64,000 bases of DNA from Algoriphagus sp. Y33 (GCF_014838715.1 NZ_CP061947.1:5942001-6006000); one strand, 5' to 3'. Shown: positions 35,787-45,579, counted from the stretch's first letter. Numbers and translations: made by a program. Notes: a model not told the origin generated them from the sequence alone.

Positions 35787-38408
35787 TTACTTATAAGTGG
35801 ACTTAAAGAAAGTCCTGTATTCTTCTAAATTTTTACTTTTATTCAGGGTCTGAAAGTTCTCGATTGAAATCACAAAGGAGTTGGATTTTATCTTATCAGA
35901 TAGGTCTTGGGATATAAATTCTTTTTGAAACTTACTGTAATATTCTTTTGCCTTCTCTGCATCCGAAAAAGGACTAATGATGAATATTGCATTGTCCTTG
36001 TTCATGTTCATATTTCCTGTTCTCAGCCTTGCTTTGGGGAAATTCCGGGAATGAAAACTCTCTAAATCCGCCAAAAGACTTTTAGCAGATTCAACCTGTC
36101 CCTGATCCATTGCAATCACAAAGATATGTGTTGAAGTTTCACTGTACTTATACGGGGACTCTGTCAACATCTCCTTATCCCCATTTTCTTCCAAATCTGA
36201 GCTTTCAACCTTCACGGAATCTGATTCTTCGATTTCTTTGGGATTCAGTTCTGACAGTTCTGACAGAGATAGCATTGGTTTTAGCATATTCCTTGCCAAT
36301 TCTTTGAGATTGGCATCTTGAGTATTCTGAATATAATTTTCCAGTCGTTCTCTATACCTGACGCGGCTATCAGTTTTGCCGGTGACCATAATATCAAGTA
36401 GTAATAACCGTTCAGTATTTCGTGTAAGGGGGTACTCTTCCAAAGCAGATTTTATAATGCTTTTACTGGCCTGATATTGTCCGTCATAAAAGGCGTTATA
36501 GGCCTGTTCATACTTTTTGGAAGATTCTACATAGGCAAGATTACCTGATGCAGCATCGGGGTTGTTTACAGAAAATGTATACTGGGATTCAGGGAATTCG
36601 CTGTTGAGACGGCTAATATATTGCCGGGAATTGCCTCCAAGATCTTTTTGTCCTAAATACAATAAATAATATGCTTCGGGCTTTCTGGAAGAATTGGGAT
36701 AGTCCCGAACCAAGGTTTCCAGGTTTTCAATACTTTGTTTAGTTTCTTTTAGCTCAAAGTATAAGAGTTTGCCTAATTCAAAATATGATTCCTCCAGTTC
36801 AAGATTTAGACTTTCTATTTGTTCTGGGGAGTTAGGTATCCCAGCTAATAGATCATCTAATGAGGGCAATTGGCTTACAAGACTTTCACCTTCTATAGCC
36901 GTCGAATCATTTTCAGAAGATTCTGTAAGGGTAGGAGGGGTACTTTGCAAGCTTACGGCGCTTCTCCTCCAATTGTCCTGCAAAGGTCTATTTCCCCAAG
37001 TTCTTCTGAAATCTATCGCTCCCTGCTGCATAGCCAAGTTATTGTCGAAGTAAAATGACGAACCGGTTCCCCTGTCGCTGAAAGCTAATAGATTGTCAAA
37101 AATACTTGTGCTTTGTGGTTTCTGAAGTGCTTTAGCCTCACTTATAAGGCGTTCTTCTTCGGATTTGATATAGTTTTCTGCGACCAATTTTTGCTCGTGA
37201 GGAGTCAGTTTGGCCAACTTCAACAAGCTGTCATTGCCTTGTATCCGTTCGAAATGGAATACATATTGATCTAGAGATTCTTTCTGATTGGTGATTTCGA
37301 GAGCTACGGGATCGTTTTCCTTAATGTGGGTGAGTGCAGAATCCAGGTAGTATTTGGTGGCCCGATAATCTTTGAATTCGGCCAGATTTATTTCTGCGAG
37401 CTTCTGATAGATATAACCTTTCACTCTGGGGTTGCTTCCCGGCTCCTTTGCTGCTTGGTGAAGCAAGTCAAGTGTGAGTTTGGTGTCTCCTTGTTTTTCC
37501 TCAAAAAGAGCCCGCTCGTAGATTACTACATCCTTTAAATCTCTGTTTTTGGGATCTTCATAGAGATCGTCATAATACTTTCTAACCTTTCTAAGATCCT
37601 TAGAAGCATTTAACTCTGCTACTTGCTGGGCATATAGTTGGGCATAGAAGCTTCGTTCATAGGGAGGATTTCCTGCTAGGGATTTTTCATAATACCCATA
37701 AGCCAGCGCATCGAAGCCTTCCCGCTGATAGCGTTGGGCTAAGATGAAGTTGATTCTAGACTCTTCTTTTTTGTTTTGGGAATATTCTATTGCCTTGTCC
37801 AATGCGCCGATAACCCCACTTTTGTCCCCTCTTTTTTCGTAATAGTAGGCTAGGGCCCTGTAGAGATCGTATCGGTTTTTTTCCGAAATCCCTTTTTCTT
37901 TTGAGAGGTAATCAATGGTGAAGTTCGCATTTTCGAATTCTCCCTGATCTACATAGAGGCGAAGCAAGGTGATCAATGTTTGATGTCTTAGATCGGAATC
38001 TTTGGAATTTACATTGACATACTTGAAGGTGTTCTGTGCATCGTCAAATTGCGACTGGTAATAATCCAACTTGCCAAGAATGTAGTAACTGTCATCTACC
38101 CAGCTACTGATTCTGTGCCACTCGATCGCTTTGGAAGCCAGTTCTCGTGAAGATTGAAGTTTTTCGGAATTCGCCTGGATGGTGGCAGAATCGAATGGAA
38201 TAAAGACAGGTAGTATCTGGGTATAGTCTTCTTTGTAATTCTGAAAAACTTCACTTTCAACCTCTTTCAGTTTTACGTCAGCGAGATAATAAGCATTATA
38301 ATGTGCAGTTACATTGTGGAATGTCCTGTTAACAAAGGTGTTGCGCTCAGAAGAGCACGCCCCCGTAAAAAATAAAATGACTAATACTAGTCCGGAAATT
38401 TTCCTCAT
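35787..38408 (-). CDS. sprE: T9SS periplasmic lipoprotein SprE/PorW
   Basis: An 873-residue lipoprotein. The signal peptide ends in the lipobox FTGAC. The conserved opening NRTFHNVTAHYNAYYLADV is followed by many TPR-like helical repeats (about 80-300 and 560-700). A C-terminal FIVAMDQGQVESAK segment resembles SPOR-type folds. SprE/PorW is known as a T9SS accessory lipoprotein that links the ring to the translocon and is needed for gliding and secretion. The frame runs 36 codons further upstream (38516), but the lipoprotein signal sets the start at 38408. Its place near gldKLMN supports the call. Confidence 0.82.
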   Translation of the reverse strand: MRKISGLVLVILFFTGACSSERNTFVNRTFHNVTAHYNAYYLADVKLKEVESEVFQNYKEDYTQILPVFIPFDSATIQANSEKLQSSRELASKAIEWHRISSWVDDSYYILGKLDYYQSQFDDAQNTFKYVNVNSKDSDLRHQTLITLLRLYVDQGEFENANFTIDYLSKEKGISEKNRYDLYRALAYYYEKRGDKSGVIGALDKAIEYSQNKKEESRINFILAQRYQREGFDALAYGYYEKSLAGNPPYERSFYAQLYAQQVAELNASKDLRKVRKYYDDLYEDPKNRDLKDVVIYERALFEEKQGDTKLTLDLLHQAAKEPGSNPRVKGYIYQKLAEINLAEFKDYRATKYYLDSALTHIKENDPVALEITNQKESLDQYVFHFERIQGNDSLLKLAKLTPHEQKLVAENYIKSEEERLISEAKALQKPQSTSIFDNLLAFSDRGTGSSFYFDNNLAMQQGAIDFRRTWGNRPLQDNWRRSAVSLQSTPPTLTESSENDSTAIEGESLVSQLPSLDDLLAGIPNSPEQIESLNLELEESYFELGKLLYFELKETKQSIENLETLVRDYPNSSRKPEAYYLLYLGQKDLGGNSRQYISRLNSEFPESQYTFSVNNPDAASGNLAYVESSKKYEQAYNAFYDGQYQASKSIIKSALEEYPLTRNTERLLLLDIMVTGKTDSRVRYRERLENYIQNTQDANLKELARNMLKPMLSLSELSELNPKEIEESDSVKVESSDLEENGDKEMLTESPYKYSETSTHIFVIAMDQGQVESAKSLLADLESFHSRNFPKARLRTGNMNMNKDNAIFIISPFSDAEKAKEYYSKFQKEFISQDLSDKIKSNSFVISIENFQTLNKSKNLEEYRTFFKSTYK

Positions 38409-38553
38409 GAGTTGTTTGGCCCAATTCAGGGAGCAAAATAGGATTTTTGGTTTACTTAGTGAACGAATTTGACGTTCTATTATTTGTGAAGTGAGAAGTG
38501 ATTGTTTTGAGATCATGGATTATCAGTAACTTGAATCGTCCACATCATTCCCC

Positions 38554-38781
38554 ATGAACCAAGAACCCAAAGAGAACAAGTCAAAAAGTACCCCAGTATA
38601 TGTCAAATATATTGGGCTTTCTTTTCAGTTATTTGGGGTAATCGGTGCAGGGACTTGGCTTGGCTGGTGGCTACAGCAGAAAAGTGACATGAAATTCCCC
38701 GTGTGGTTGCTTCTTTTTTGTTTTCTCTCCATTGGGATAGCATTTTATCAGTTATGGCTTTCGATTCGATCGGATAGGTAG
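38554..38781 (+). CDS. atpZ: AtpZ/AtpI-family small membrane protein
   Basis: A 75-residue protein with two membrane helices (about 20-40 and 48-66), including the family pattern YIGLSFQLFGVIGAGTWLGW and a second helix PVWLLLFCFLSIGIAF. Genes of this type lead F-ATPase operons; the proteins are implicated in assembly of the c-ring or in cation supply. First gene of the ATP synthase operon, divergent from sprE with about 145 bases between the true starts. Confidence 0.85.
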   Translation: MNQEPKENKSKSTPVYVKYIGLSFQLFGVIGAGTWLGWWLQQKSDMKFPVWLLLFCFLSIGIAFYQLWLSIRSDR

Positions 38782-38827
38782 CCTACAAAAGAAAATTTGG
38801 AATAGATTTGTTGAAAAATTAATTTCC

Positions 38828-39211
38828 ATGACATTGAAAACCAATTATCATTTAAAATTTTTCCTGCTGACAGGAATGGTTTGTTTACTGATAGCTCTAC
38901 TTGATTGGTTGTTGCCTTCTACTATCCATGAAGATATCTGGAAAATTCTGACATTTTTGGCTGTAACCTCCTATTTAGTAGGCGTTACGAGTATTTGGCT
39001 GCTAAAAGGTTCTACGGAAAACCTACTTCAGATAAAGATGCTGGGTATGGTAATAAGGATAATTGCCTCCCTATCCTTCATAGGAATCATGGTTTTTATA
39101 GGCGCAGAGAATATTCTTTTGTTTGTAGTGAATTTCTTTATTCTTTTTTTGTTCTATCTGGTTTTTGATATCTACACCTTTCTGGCTAACTTGCGCCCGA
39201 TTTCGAAGTAG
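38828..39211 (+). CDS. Small four-helix membrane protein of the atp operon
   Basis: A 127-residue integral membrane protein with four predicted helices (about 10-26, 38-57, 70-92 and 95-118). It occupies the atpI position between atpZ and atpB, and lies 18 bases before atpB. Sequence similarity to classic AtpI cannot be asserted by eye, so this call rests on topology and position. A role in Fo assembly is an inference. Confidence 0.7.
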   Translation: MTLKTNYHLKFFLLTGMVCLLIALLDWLLPSTIHEDIWKILTFLAVTSYLVGVTSIWLLKGSTENLLQIKMLGMVIRIIASLSFIGIMVFIGAENILLFVVNFFILFLFYLVFDIYTFLANLRPISK

Positions 39212-39229
39212 CCCTCAAATAAAGAGTAG

Positions 39230-40273
39230 ATGACGCGCAAATTTCTTTACCTAAGTATTTTATTGTCAGCGTTTTTGCTGAGTTTCTCCAGTATGTCTTT
39301 TGCATCTGGAGCGGATTCTGAAGATGGAGGTGAAGATCCTACAGGCTTCATCATGCATCACATCAAGGACTCGCACGAGTGGCATTTTTTCAATGTCGGA
39401 CATACCCACGTGACGCTTTCCTTGCCTGTAATCGTATATTCTTCGGATAGAGGTTTGGAGTTTTTCAGTTCTTCTGACTTTCAGGATCATGAGACTCATG
39501 CATTCGGTGAGGAGTATGCTTATAAAGGTTATTTCATCGATTCTCATGACCATCTGGGACGGGTAGATGGGGCGGCTTTTACAGATTTGTCTATTACCAA
39601 GAACGTCGCGATGATGTTTTTAGTGATAGCAGTAGTGATGATTTTGTCACTTTCCGCCGCTGGGCATTATAAGAAAAACGGAGCAATTGCCCCCAAAGGA
39701 GCAGCTGCCATAGTGGAGCCAATTGTGATTTTCGTAAGGGATGAGATTGCACACAAGGCAATCGGCCCTAAGTACAAGAAGTTCGTTCCTTATCTCCTTA
39801 CCCTTTTCTTTTTTATCTGGATCGGTAATTTGATTGGATTGCTGCCGGGGGCTGCTAACCTCACTGGGAATATCGCTGTGACAGCTACGTTGGCCATTTT
39901 GACATTTATATTGGTGAATGTGAATGGAAATAAGGACTATTGGAAGCACGTGTTTATGACTCCTGGAGTTCCTGTCCCTTTGTTGTTGGTAATCGTTCCG
40001 GTAGAGATTATCGGGTTATTTACCAAGCCTTTCGCTTTGATGGTCCGTCTTTTTGTGGCGATCACAGCAGGTCATATTGTGATCTTGGCATTCATTGCAC
40101 TGGTGTTTATTTTTGAGTCTTATACTATAGGGGTGGTAAGTACCCTGATGGTTACTTTCATCAATATGATTGAATTGTTGGTGGCTACGATCCAAGCCTA
40201 TGTATTTACGCTGTTCACTGCGATGTATATTGGTTCGGCAGTGGCTGAGCACGGGCATGAGGAAGCACATTAA
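39230..40273 (+). CDS. atpB: F0F1 ATP synthase subunit a
   Basis: A 347-residue membrane protein. It has an N-terminal signal-like helix and a long extracytoplasmic histidine/acid-rich segment (about 30-120) typical of Bacteroidota forms. The conserved Fo channel helices follow, with the essential Arg in PFALMVRLFVAITAGH. The last helices carry MIELLVATIQAYVFTLF and a histidine-rich tail. It forms the proton half-channels against the c-ring. The N-terminal insertion makes it about 80 residues longer than the Escherichia coli protein. Confidence 0.96.
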   Translation: MTRKFLYLSILLSAFLLSFSSMSFASGADSEDGGEDPTGFIMHHIKDSHEWHFFNVGHTHVTLSLPVIVYSSDRGLEFFSSSDFQDHETHAFGEEYAYKGYFIDSHDHLGRVDGAAFTDLSITKNVAMMFLVIAVVMILSLSAAGHYKKNGAIAPKGAAAIVEPIVIFVRDEIAHKAIGPKYKKFVPYLLTLFFFIWIGNLIGLLPGAANLTGNIAVTATLAILTFILVNVNGNKDYWKHVFMTPGVPVPLLLVIVPVEIIGLFTKPFALMVRLFVAITAGHIVILAFIALVFIFESYTIGVVSTLMVTFINMIELLVATIQAYVFTLFTAMYIGSAVAEHGHEEAH

Positions 40274-40277
40274 TTAG

Positions 40278-40571
<294 letters not shown>

Positions 40572-40585
40572 GAACAAATGAACCG

Positions 40586-40608
40586 GGATTGGCCTTCATG
40601 GCCAATCC
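40586..40608 (+). terminator. Hairpin between atpE and atpF
   Basis: GGATTGGCC (40586-40594), TTCAT, GGCCAATCC (40600-40608), followed by TTCTTTTTG. It has the form of a weak intrinsic terminator or a 3'-stabilising hairpin. In the middle of the operon it could raise the amount of atpE message over the distal genes, matching the high copy number of subunit c. Confidence 0.7.
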
Positions 40609-40643
40609 TTCTTTTTGAACAATAACGAAATTAACTATATCTC

Positions 40644-41138
40644 ATGGATCTGATTCTACCTAGTTCCGGACTGATCTTCTGGCAGTTGTTTGGCTTTTTG
40701 GCACTCTTGTTTATCCTTATCAAGTTTGCATGGAAGCCTATGCTTGCAGCCATTGAAGAAAGGGAAACCAGTATCAACAATGCTCTGAAAGCAGCAGAGA
40801 CAGCCAGAAATGAAATGGCTAATCTGAAAGCTGAAAATGAAAAACTACTTGCGGAAGCCAGATTGGAAAGAGATACTATTCTTAAGAAAGCGCAAGATGT
40901 TTCTGTGAAAATGGTCGATGATGCCAAAGCTGAAGCTGTAAAGGCGGGGGCTTTGATGATAGAAAATGCGAAAGCAGTGATAGAAACAGAGAAGAAAGCT
41001 GCTTTGGCAGATGTGAAAACTCAAGTCGCTGCCCTTTCTTTGGATATTACAGAGAAATTATTGAGAAAAAATCTGTCTGATGACAAATCCCAAAAAGATT
41101 TGGTAGACGGATTTATCAAAGAACTTAAGCTTAACTAA
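40644..41138 (+). CDS. atpF: F0F1 ATP synthase subunit b
   Basis: A 164-residue stator subunit with one N-terminal membrane helix (about 6-27, LIFWQLFGFLALLFILIKFAW) followed by a long charged coiled coil (30-150, for example AETARNEMANLKAENEKLLAEA). It links the Fo a-subunit to the delta/alpha head. Length is typical. It lies nine bases before atpH. Confidence 0.95.
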   Translation: MDLILPSSGLIFWQLFGFLALLFILIKFAWKPMLAAIEERETSINNALKAAETARNEMANLKAENEKLLAEARLERDTILKKAQDVSVKMVDDAKAEAVKAGALMIENAKAVIETEKKAALADVKTQVAALSLDITEKLLRKNLSDDKSQKDLVDGFIKELKLN

Positions 41139-41147
41139 TACCCTTCC

Positions 41148-41708
41148 ATGTCAAACCAGAGAGTAGCCTCCCGCTATGCGAAGTCGATCATGGAACTTTC
41201 TTTGGAAAAAGGAAGACTAGAAGAGGTGCATACAGATTTCCAACGACTTACGGAGTTGGCGGCAAGTAACAATGAATTGGCCTTGGTTCTAAGGAATCCT
41301 GTAATCAATTCTGACAAAAAGCTCAATATCCTTAAAGCACTTTTTGTCAAAAGTTCGGATTCGCTTACGATGACTTTCTTTGAAATTGTGTCCCTTAAGA
41401 ATAGAGAAGAGATTCTTCTCGACGTTGCCAAGGAGTTTGAAAACCAGTATAATCTTCATAAGTCTATTCAGGTAGCCGAAGTGACCACCACATTCCCTAT
41501 CGATGACACCCTTCGCAGCGAGTTTGCGGAAGTGGTGAAAGAGATTTCCGGTAAGAAGTCGGTACAATTGGTGGAAAAAATAAATCCAAAGTTGATAGGT
41601 GGATATATTTTGACAGTAAATGATCGTCAGATTGATGAATCATTGAGTAGCAAACTGAGACAGTTGAAGACTCAGTTTACCCAAAATCATTACGAAAGTA
41701 AAATCTAA
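41148..41708 (+). CDS. atpH: F0F1 ATP synthase subunit delta
   Basis: A 186-residue OSCP/delta subunit that holds the stator stalk to the top of the F1 head. The N-terminal helical domain starts RVASRYAKSIMELSLEKG. The conserved C-terminal strand-turn LIGGYILTVNDRQIDESL is present near 150-168, followed by SLSSKLRQLK. Complete and of normal length. Confidence 0.95.
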   Translation: MSNQRVASRYAKSIMELSLEKGRLEEVHTDFQRLTELAASNNELALVLRNPVINSDKKLNILKALFVKSSDSLTMTFFEIVSLKNREEILLDVAKEFENQYNLHKSIQVAEVTTTFPIDDTLRSEFAEVVKEISGKKSVQLVEKINPKLIGGYILTVNDRQIDESLSSKLRQLKTQFTQNHYESKI

Positions 41709-41732
41709 CAAAAAGCATTTAATCTATATATC

Positions 41733-43310
41733 ATGGCAGAAGTAAGACCTGATGAAGTTTCGGCAATTTTAAGAGAACAACTCTCTGGTGCAAGAACCGA
41801 AGCTGAACTCGAAGAAGTGGGTACAGTCCTTCAAGTGGGGGATGGTGTAGCTCGTATCTATGGACTTTCTAAGGCTCAGTCCGGAGAATTGCTCGAATTC
41901 GACAACGGTCTGAAAGCAATGGTACTGAATCTTGAAGAGGATAATGTCGGAGCTGTACTTTTCGGTGATTCCAAATCTGTAAAAGAGGGTGATACCGTAA
42001 AAAGAACCAAAAGAATTGCCTCTATACAAGTAGGTGAAGGAATGCTTGGCCGTGTAGTGGATACCTTGGGTAATCCTATAGACGGAAAGGGACCTATAGC
42101 CGGTGACTTGTACGAAATGCCGTTGGAACGTAAAGCTCCGGGTGTAATCTATCGTCAGCCGGTAACCGAGCCTCTTCAGACTGGTATCAAATCTATTGAT
42201 GCGATGATTCCAATCGGTAGAGGTCAAAGAGAATTGGTGATCGGTGACCGTCAGACTGGTAAGACTGCGGTAGTGATCGATGCTATCTTGAACCAAAAAG
42301 AATTTTACGATAAAGGTGAGCCGGTATTCTGTATCTACGTAGCAATCGGACAGAAAGCTTCTACCGTTGCAGGTGTAGTAGCAGCACTGGAAAAAGGCGG
42401 TGCGCTTCCTTATACAGTGGTCGTAGCAGCTCCTGCATCTGATCCTGCTCCGATGCAGTTCTTTGCTCCATTTACAGGTGCATCGATCGGTGAATTTTTC
42501 CGCGATACAGGCCGTCCTGCCTTGGTAGTATATGATGATCTTTCCAAGCAAGCAGTTGCTTACCGTGAAGTTTCTCTTCTATTGAGAAGACCTCCGGGAC
42601 GTGAAGCATATCCTGGTGACGTATTTTACCTTCACTCAAGATTGCTTGAAAGAGCTGCGAAAATCAATAAGTCTGACAAAATCGCTCAGGAAATGAACGA
42701 TTTGCCGGATTCTATCAAGCATTTGGTAAAAGGAGGCGGATCTTTGACTGCACTTCCGATTATCGAAACCCAAGCCGGTGACGTCTCTGCCTATATCCCG
42801 ACCAACGTGATTTCTATTACTGATGGTCAGATCTTCCTTGAAACCAATCTTTTCAACTCAGGTATCCGTCCTGCGATCAACGTAGGTATCTCGGTATCAA
42901 GAGTAGGCGGTAACGCCCAGATCAAATCGATGAAGAAAATTGCCGGTACCTTGAAATTGGATCAGGCAGCTTTCCGTGAACTGGAAGCATTCTCTAAGTT
43001 TGGTTCTGATCTGGATGCAACTACTAAGCGTACCATTGAAAGAGGAAGAAGAAACCAAGAGATTTTGAAGCAGCCACAGTATTCTCCAGTTTCGGTAGCT
43101 CATCAGGTAGCGATTATCTACGCTTCTACCAAAGGATTGATGGACACTGTTCCTGTTGAAAAAGCAAGAGCTTTTGAGAAAGAATTCTACACACTGTTGG
43201 ATACTTCATATCCTGAAGCTCTTGAATTGATCCTGAAAGGTGACGTGGATGGAGCAGGAAAAGTTCTTTCCAAGGCAGCTGCTGAATTGGCTCCCAAGTA
43301 CTCCAACTAA
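41733..43310 (+). CDS. atpA: F0F1 ATP synthase subunit alpha
   Basis: A 525-residue non-catalytic nucleotide-binding subunit. The beta-barrel domain is residues 1-95. The P-loop is GDRQTGKT (171-178). The family signature [14 protein letters not shown] lies near 382-395, and the helical C-terminal domain completes it. Length is normal. A hairpin follows before atpG. The catalytic beta subunit gene is not in this operon. Confidence 0.98.
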   Translation: MAEVRPDEVSAILREQLSGARTEAELEEVGTVLQVGDGVARIYGLSKAQSGELLEFDNGLKAMVLNLEEDNVGAVLFGDSKSVKEGDTVKRTKRIASIQVGEGMLGRVVDTLGNPIDGKGPIAGDLYEMPLERKAPGVIYRQPVTEPLQTGIKSIDAMIPIGRGQRELVIGDRQTGKTAVVIDAILNQKEFYDKGEPVFCIYVAIGQKASTVAGVVAALEKGGALPYTVVVAAPASDPAPMQFFAPFTGASIGEFFRDTGRPALVVYDDLSKQAVAYREVSLLLRRPPGREAYPGDVFYLHSRLLERAAKINKSDKIAQEMNDLPDSIKHLVKGGGSLTALPIIETQAGDVSAYIPTNVISITDGQIFLETNLFNSGIRPAINVGISVSRVGGNAQIKSMKKIAGTLKLDQAAFRELEAFSKFGSDLDATTKRTIERGRRNQEILKQPQYSPVSVAHQVAIIYASTKGLMDTVPVEKARAFEKEFYTLLDTSYPEALELILKGDVDGAGKVLSKAAAELAPKYSN

Positions 43311-43323
43311 ATGATTTGAATTC

Positions 43324-43343
43324 CGGAGGATACTAGTCCTCCG
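43324..43343 (+). terminator. Hairpin between atpA and atpG
   Basis: CGGAGGA (43324-43330), TACTAG, TCCTCCG (43337-43343), followed by ATTATTT. A compact GC stem with a weak T tail. It may attenuate or stabilise; read-through is required for atpG expression unless a promoter lies in the 31 bases after it. Confidence 0.5.
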
Positions 43344-43374
43344 ATTATTTATACCCTAGCACAACGCAAGCAAG

Positions 43375-44247
43375 ATGGCTAACCTTAAGGAAGTAAAGGA
43401 ACGGATAACCTCAGTAGTCTCTACCCAGCAGATTACTAAGGCCATGAAAATGGTGTCCGCTGCCAAACTTAGAAGAGCTCAGGACAAAATCGTACAGATG
43501 CGTCCTTACTCTCAGAAGTTGACCCAAATCCTGAACAATGTGTCAGCTGCTTCTGATGGAGCTGCAGATATAGTATTTTCCGAGAAGAGAGAGGTGAAAA
43601 ATGTATTGATCATCCCTGTTACTTCTGACAAAGGACTTTGTGGTGCTTTTAACTCGAATATTATCAAAGCAGTGAATCTGGCTGTGGCGAGACAGTTCGT
43701 AGATAAGGATATCACTATACTTCCTGTGGGGAAAAAGGCATTTGAGACATTTAAAAAGCAAGATTTCAAAATGGTATCTGATTATTATCAGATTTTTCAG
43801 GATCTTACTTTCGACAATGTGAGAAATGCGGCAGAATATGCTATGAATTCTTTTGTATCAGGAGACTACGATCAGGTTGTTCTGGTATTCAATGAATTCA
43901 AAAACGTAGCTACTCAAGAGGTTCGTGTAGAGCAATTCCTACCGATGGCGAAGGAAGATTCTGCTGAGGAGAAAACTCCTGATACAGATTATATTTTGGA
44001 GCCGTCGAGAGCGTATATTATTGAAGAATTGGTTCCCACTTCATTGAAGATCCAATTTTATAAGGCTGTATTGGAAAGCAATGCGTCCGAGCATGGTGCT
44101 AGAATGACAGCGATGGATAAAGCTACCGATAATGCAGGTGAGTTGCTCAAAGAGTTAAGATTGACGTATAACAGAACCCGTCAGGCTGCCATCACAAACG
44201 AAATACTTGAAATTGTCTCCGGAGCCAATGCGCTTGGAGGTAAATAA
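43375..44247 (+). CDS. atpG: F0F1 ATP synthase subunit gamma
   Basis: A 290-residue central shaft subunit. The N-terminal helix KEVKERITSVVSTQQITKAM and the C-terminal helix (ELRLTYNRTRQAAITNEILEIVSGANAL) form the coiled-coil shaft, with a Rossmann-like middle domain (VTSDKGLCGAFNSN). Last gene of the operon. No atpD or atpC follows; in Bacteroidota those commonly sit at a separate locus. Confidence 0.97.
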   Translation: MANLKEVKERITSVVSTQQITKAMKMVSAAKLRRAQDKIVQMRPYSQKLTQILNNVSAASDGAADIVFSEKREVKNVLIIPVTSDKGLCGAFNSNIIKAVNLAVARQFVDKDITILPVGKKAFETFKKQDFKMVSDYYQIFQDLTFDNVRNAAEYAMNSFVSGDYDQVVLVFNEFKNVATQEVRVEQFLPMAKEDSAEEKTPDTDYILEPSRAYIIEELVPTSLKIQFYKAVLESNASEHGARMTAMDKATDNAGELLKELRLTYNRTRQAAITNEILEIVSGANALGGK

Positions 44248-44269
44248 TAAACGATAGACCTACTTTCCA

Positions 44270-44297
44270 AAACCACAGCTCGCAAGGGTTGTGGTTT
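44270..44297 (+). terminator. Terminator of the atp operon
   Basis: AACCACAGC and GTTGTGGTT flank CGCAAG-type loop bases and are followed by TTTATTTTTTC. The stem has one mismatched pair near the loop. It lies 23 bases after the atpG stop. Confidence 0.8.
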
Positions 44298-44534
44298 TTA
44301 TTTTTTCAACCACAGAGGGCACAAAGGTTAACGCAGAGAGCACAAATGAATGCTTTCCTGTTACTCTAGAAGCTGGATTAATCTCGCTTTGTCTGGCTGA
44401 GTATTAAAAATTACCATTCTGATGATTGCAGGATCAATTCCCCCTTGATTTCATCAGTTCTTTTGGAATCGAAAATTCATTAAAGGGGGTAAGGGGGATT
44501 TTTAACGGCCAGGCGCTCTGAAATTTAATAGTTC

Positions 44535-44626
44535 GACCGCCTTCGGGGTCGTGGGATTCCCAAAATATGTCGTCTAATCCGTGGGTTTTACCCATGGCTA
44601 TTGAGATGTTTGATCCTTTCAGGATC
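44535..44626 (-). repeat. REP-like unit A (reverse)
   Basis: Read on the minus strand: GATCC-TGAAA-GGATC hairpin (44612-44626), a linker AAACATCTCAATAGCC, hairpin CCATGGGTAAAACCCACGG (44579-44597) and a GACC...GGTC hairpin (44535-44550). The linker and double-hairpin pattern match the other units in this island. Confidence 0.75.
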
Positions 44627-44659
44627 ATATGCGTTCAGTGAGTTTTTAAATTTAACTTT

Positions 44660-44748
44660 GACCACGAAGTGGTCAAACTTTTCAATAACCACGGGTGCAA
44701 CCCGTGGGCCTAGGGGATACTAGAGGAAATGACAACCCCGAAGGGGTT
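44660..44748 (+). repeat. REP-like unit B (forward), left of the transposase
   Basis: GACCACGAAGTGGTC hairpin (44660-44674), linker AAACTTTTCAATAACC, then hairpin CCACGGGTGCAACCCGTGG (44689-44707) and a further stem AACCCCGAAGGGGTT (44734-44748). It faces the oppositely oriented unit C across the transposase gene. Confidence 0.8.
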
Positions 44749-44769
44749 TAACCTCCTATAATGTGAAAC

Positions 44770-45216
44770 TCACAAGAGATATCTAGGATCAAATTCGATT
44801 TCATATTCTTTCAATAAGGTTTTGTACTCATCGACAAATGAAATGGTACGATGATGTTCCTCCTGATTTTTAATGTAATTCATTAGTCTTTCTTTGGCCT
44901 TGATAGTTTCAGAAAAAGCTCCGTACCCATCCTGCCACCCGTGGAAATTAGGGAAAATATCTTCCTCTTTGATCAAGTCATGGCTGGCTAGCTTGATATC
45001 TTTCACCAGAGTAGAAATGGCAACCGTCGGATGTACATGTGTTAAAATATGAAGATGGTTCTCCACACCATTGATTCGGTAGAGGAGGCAATTTTTATTG
45101 GTGAGTAGTTGGTTGATAGAGGCAAAAAGTCGGGGTCTGTGGTCTTTGATGAGAGTTGGTTCTCGATGTTTGGTAGAAAAAACGATGTGGTAAATCAATT
45201 GCGTGTAAGTGCTCAT
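44770..45216 (-). CDS. REP-associated tyrosine transposase (IS200/TnpA-like)
   Basis: A 148-residue Y1 transposase of the IS200/REP-transposase type that nicks and joins single-stranded DNA at hairpins. It shows the opening YTQLIYHIVFSTKHREP, the HUH motif as HLH in NGVENHLHILTHVHP (about residue 55), GWQDGYGAFSET and the nucleophilic tyrosine in MNYIKNQEEHH (about Tyr116). It appears intact. Flanking REP-like double hairpins in inverted orientation, within 25-130 bases on either side, fit a domesticated or mobile REP transposase with its substrates. Confidence 0.92.
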   Translation of the reverse strand: MSTYTQLIYHIVFSTKHREPTLIKDHRPRLFASINQLLTNKNCLLYRINGVENHLHILTHVHPTVAISTLVKDIKLASHDLIKEEDIFPNFHGWQDGYGAFSETIKAKERLMNYIKNQEEHHRTISFVDEYKTLLKEYEIEFDPRYLL

Positions 45217-45579
45217 ATAAGTCAGGAATTAGTGGAAGAATAACCTGAAGGAATTTGGGGAATTTGTGTGGTTAAGGTAATGGAGAGAATGGGGAAAAGT
45301 TCGACACCCTTCGGGGTCGTAGGAAGGCATGCATGTGATCATTTTATCCATGGGTTGCACCCATGGTTATTGAGAGGTTTGACCACTTCGTGGTCATTTA
45401 TATTTTGCGTATTTCTGGACAAATGATCCTGAAATGGCTGCCGGAGCGAGGATCAAACCATGAATACCCCTGGTGCAACTGGGGACAGAGGCTAAATCAC
45501 CGTTTTTGTTTTCTCCAATTCTTTTCCTGAAATTGGTCCTAAGGCTGTAGTAATAAGTTGATACCCTAAAATTAAGATA
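45217..45579. other. Gene-free stretch between transposase and small-gene operon
   Basis: No convincing gene. It contains REP-like unit C (45303-45395) and a degenerate unit near 45425-45484: GATCCTGAAA and GGATCAAAC separated by an extra 15 bases, then the stem CCCC-TGGTGCAACT-GGGG at 45467-45484. The promoter of the small operon probably lies at the right end. Confidence 0.6.
45303..45395 (-). repeat. REP-like unit C (reverse), right of the transposase
   Basis: On the minus strand GACCACGAAGTGGTC (45381-45395), linker AAACCTCTCAATAA, CCATGGGTGCAACCCATGG (45348-45366) and a GACCCCGAAGGGTGTC stem (45303-45318). It is an inverted counterpart of unit B. Confidence 0.8.

Larger units (their letters stand above)
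44248..44769. other. Gene-free REP-rich stretch
   Basis: No credible gene. After the atp terminator it holds one copy of an AACCACAGAGGGCAC-type dispersed repeat (44308-44348; a related sequence is at 54245-54285 and 62150 onward), then two REP-like units in opposite orientation (44535-44626 and 44660-44748) before the transposase gene. Confidence 0.7.

Noticed and set aside
38409..38516. N-terminal extension of sprE
   Set aside because: A lipoprotein signal peptide begins at the internal Met (38408); upstream residues would block export.
41769..42551. Long 260-codon frame antisense to atpA
   Set aside because: Shadow of the highly conserved atpA codons; Cys/Tyr/His-rich composition is typical of antisense frames.
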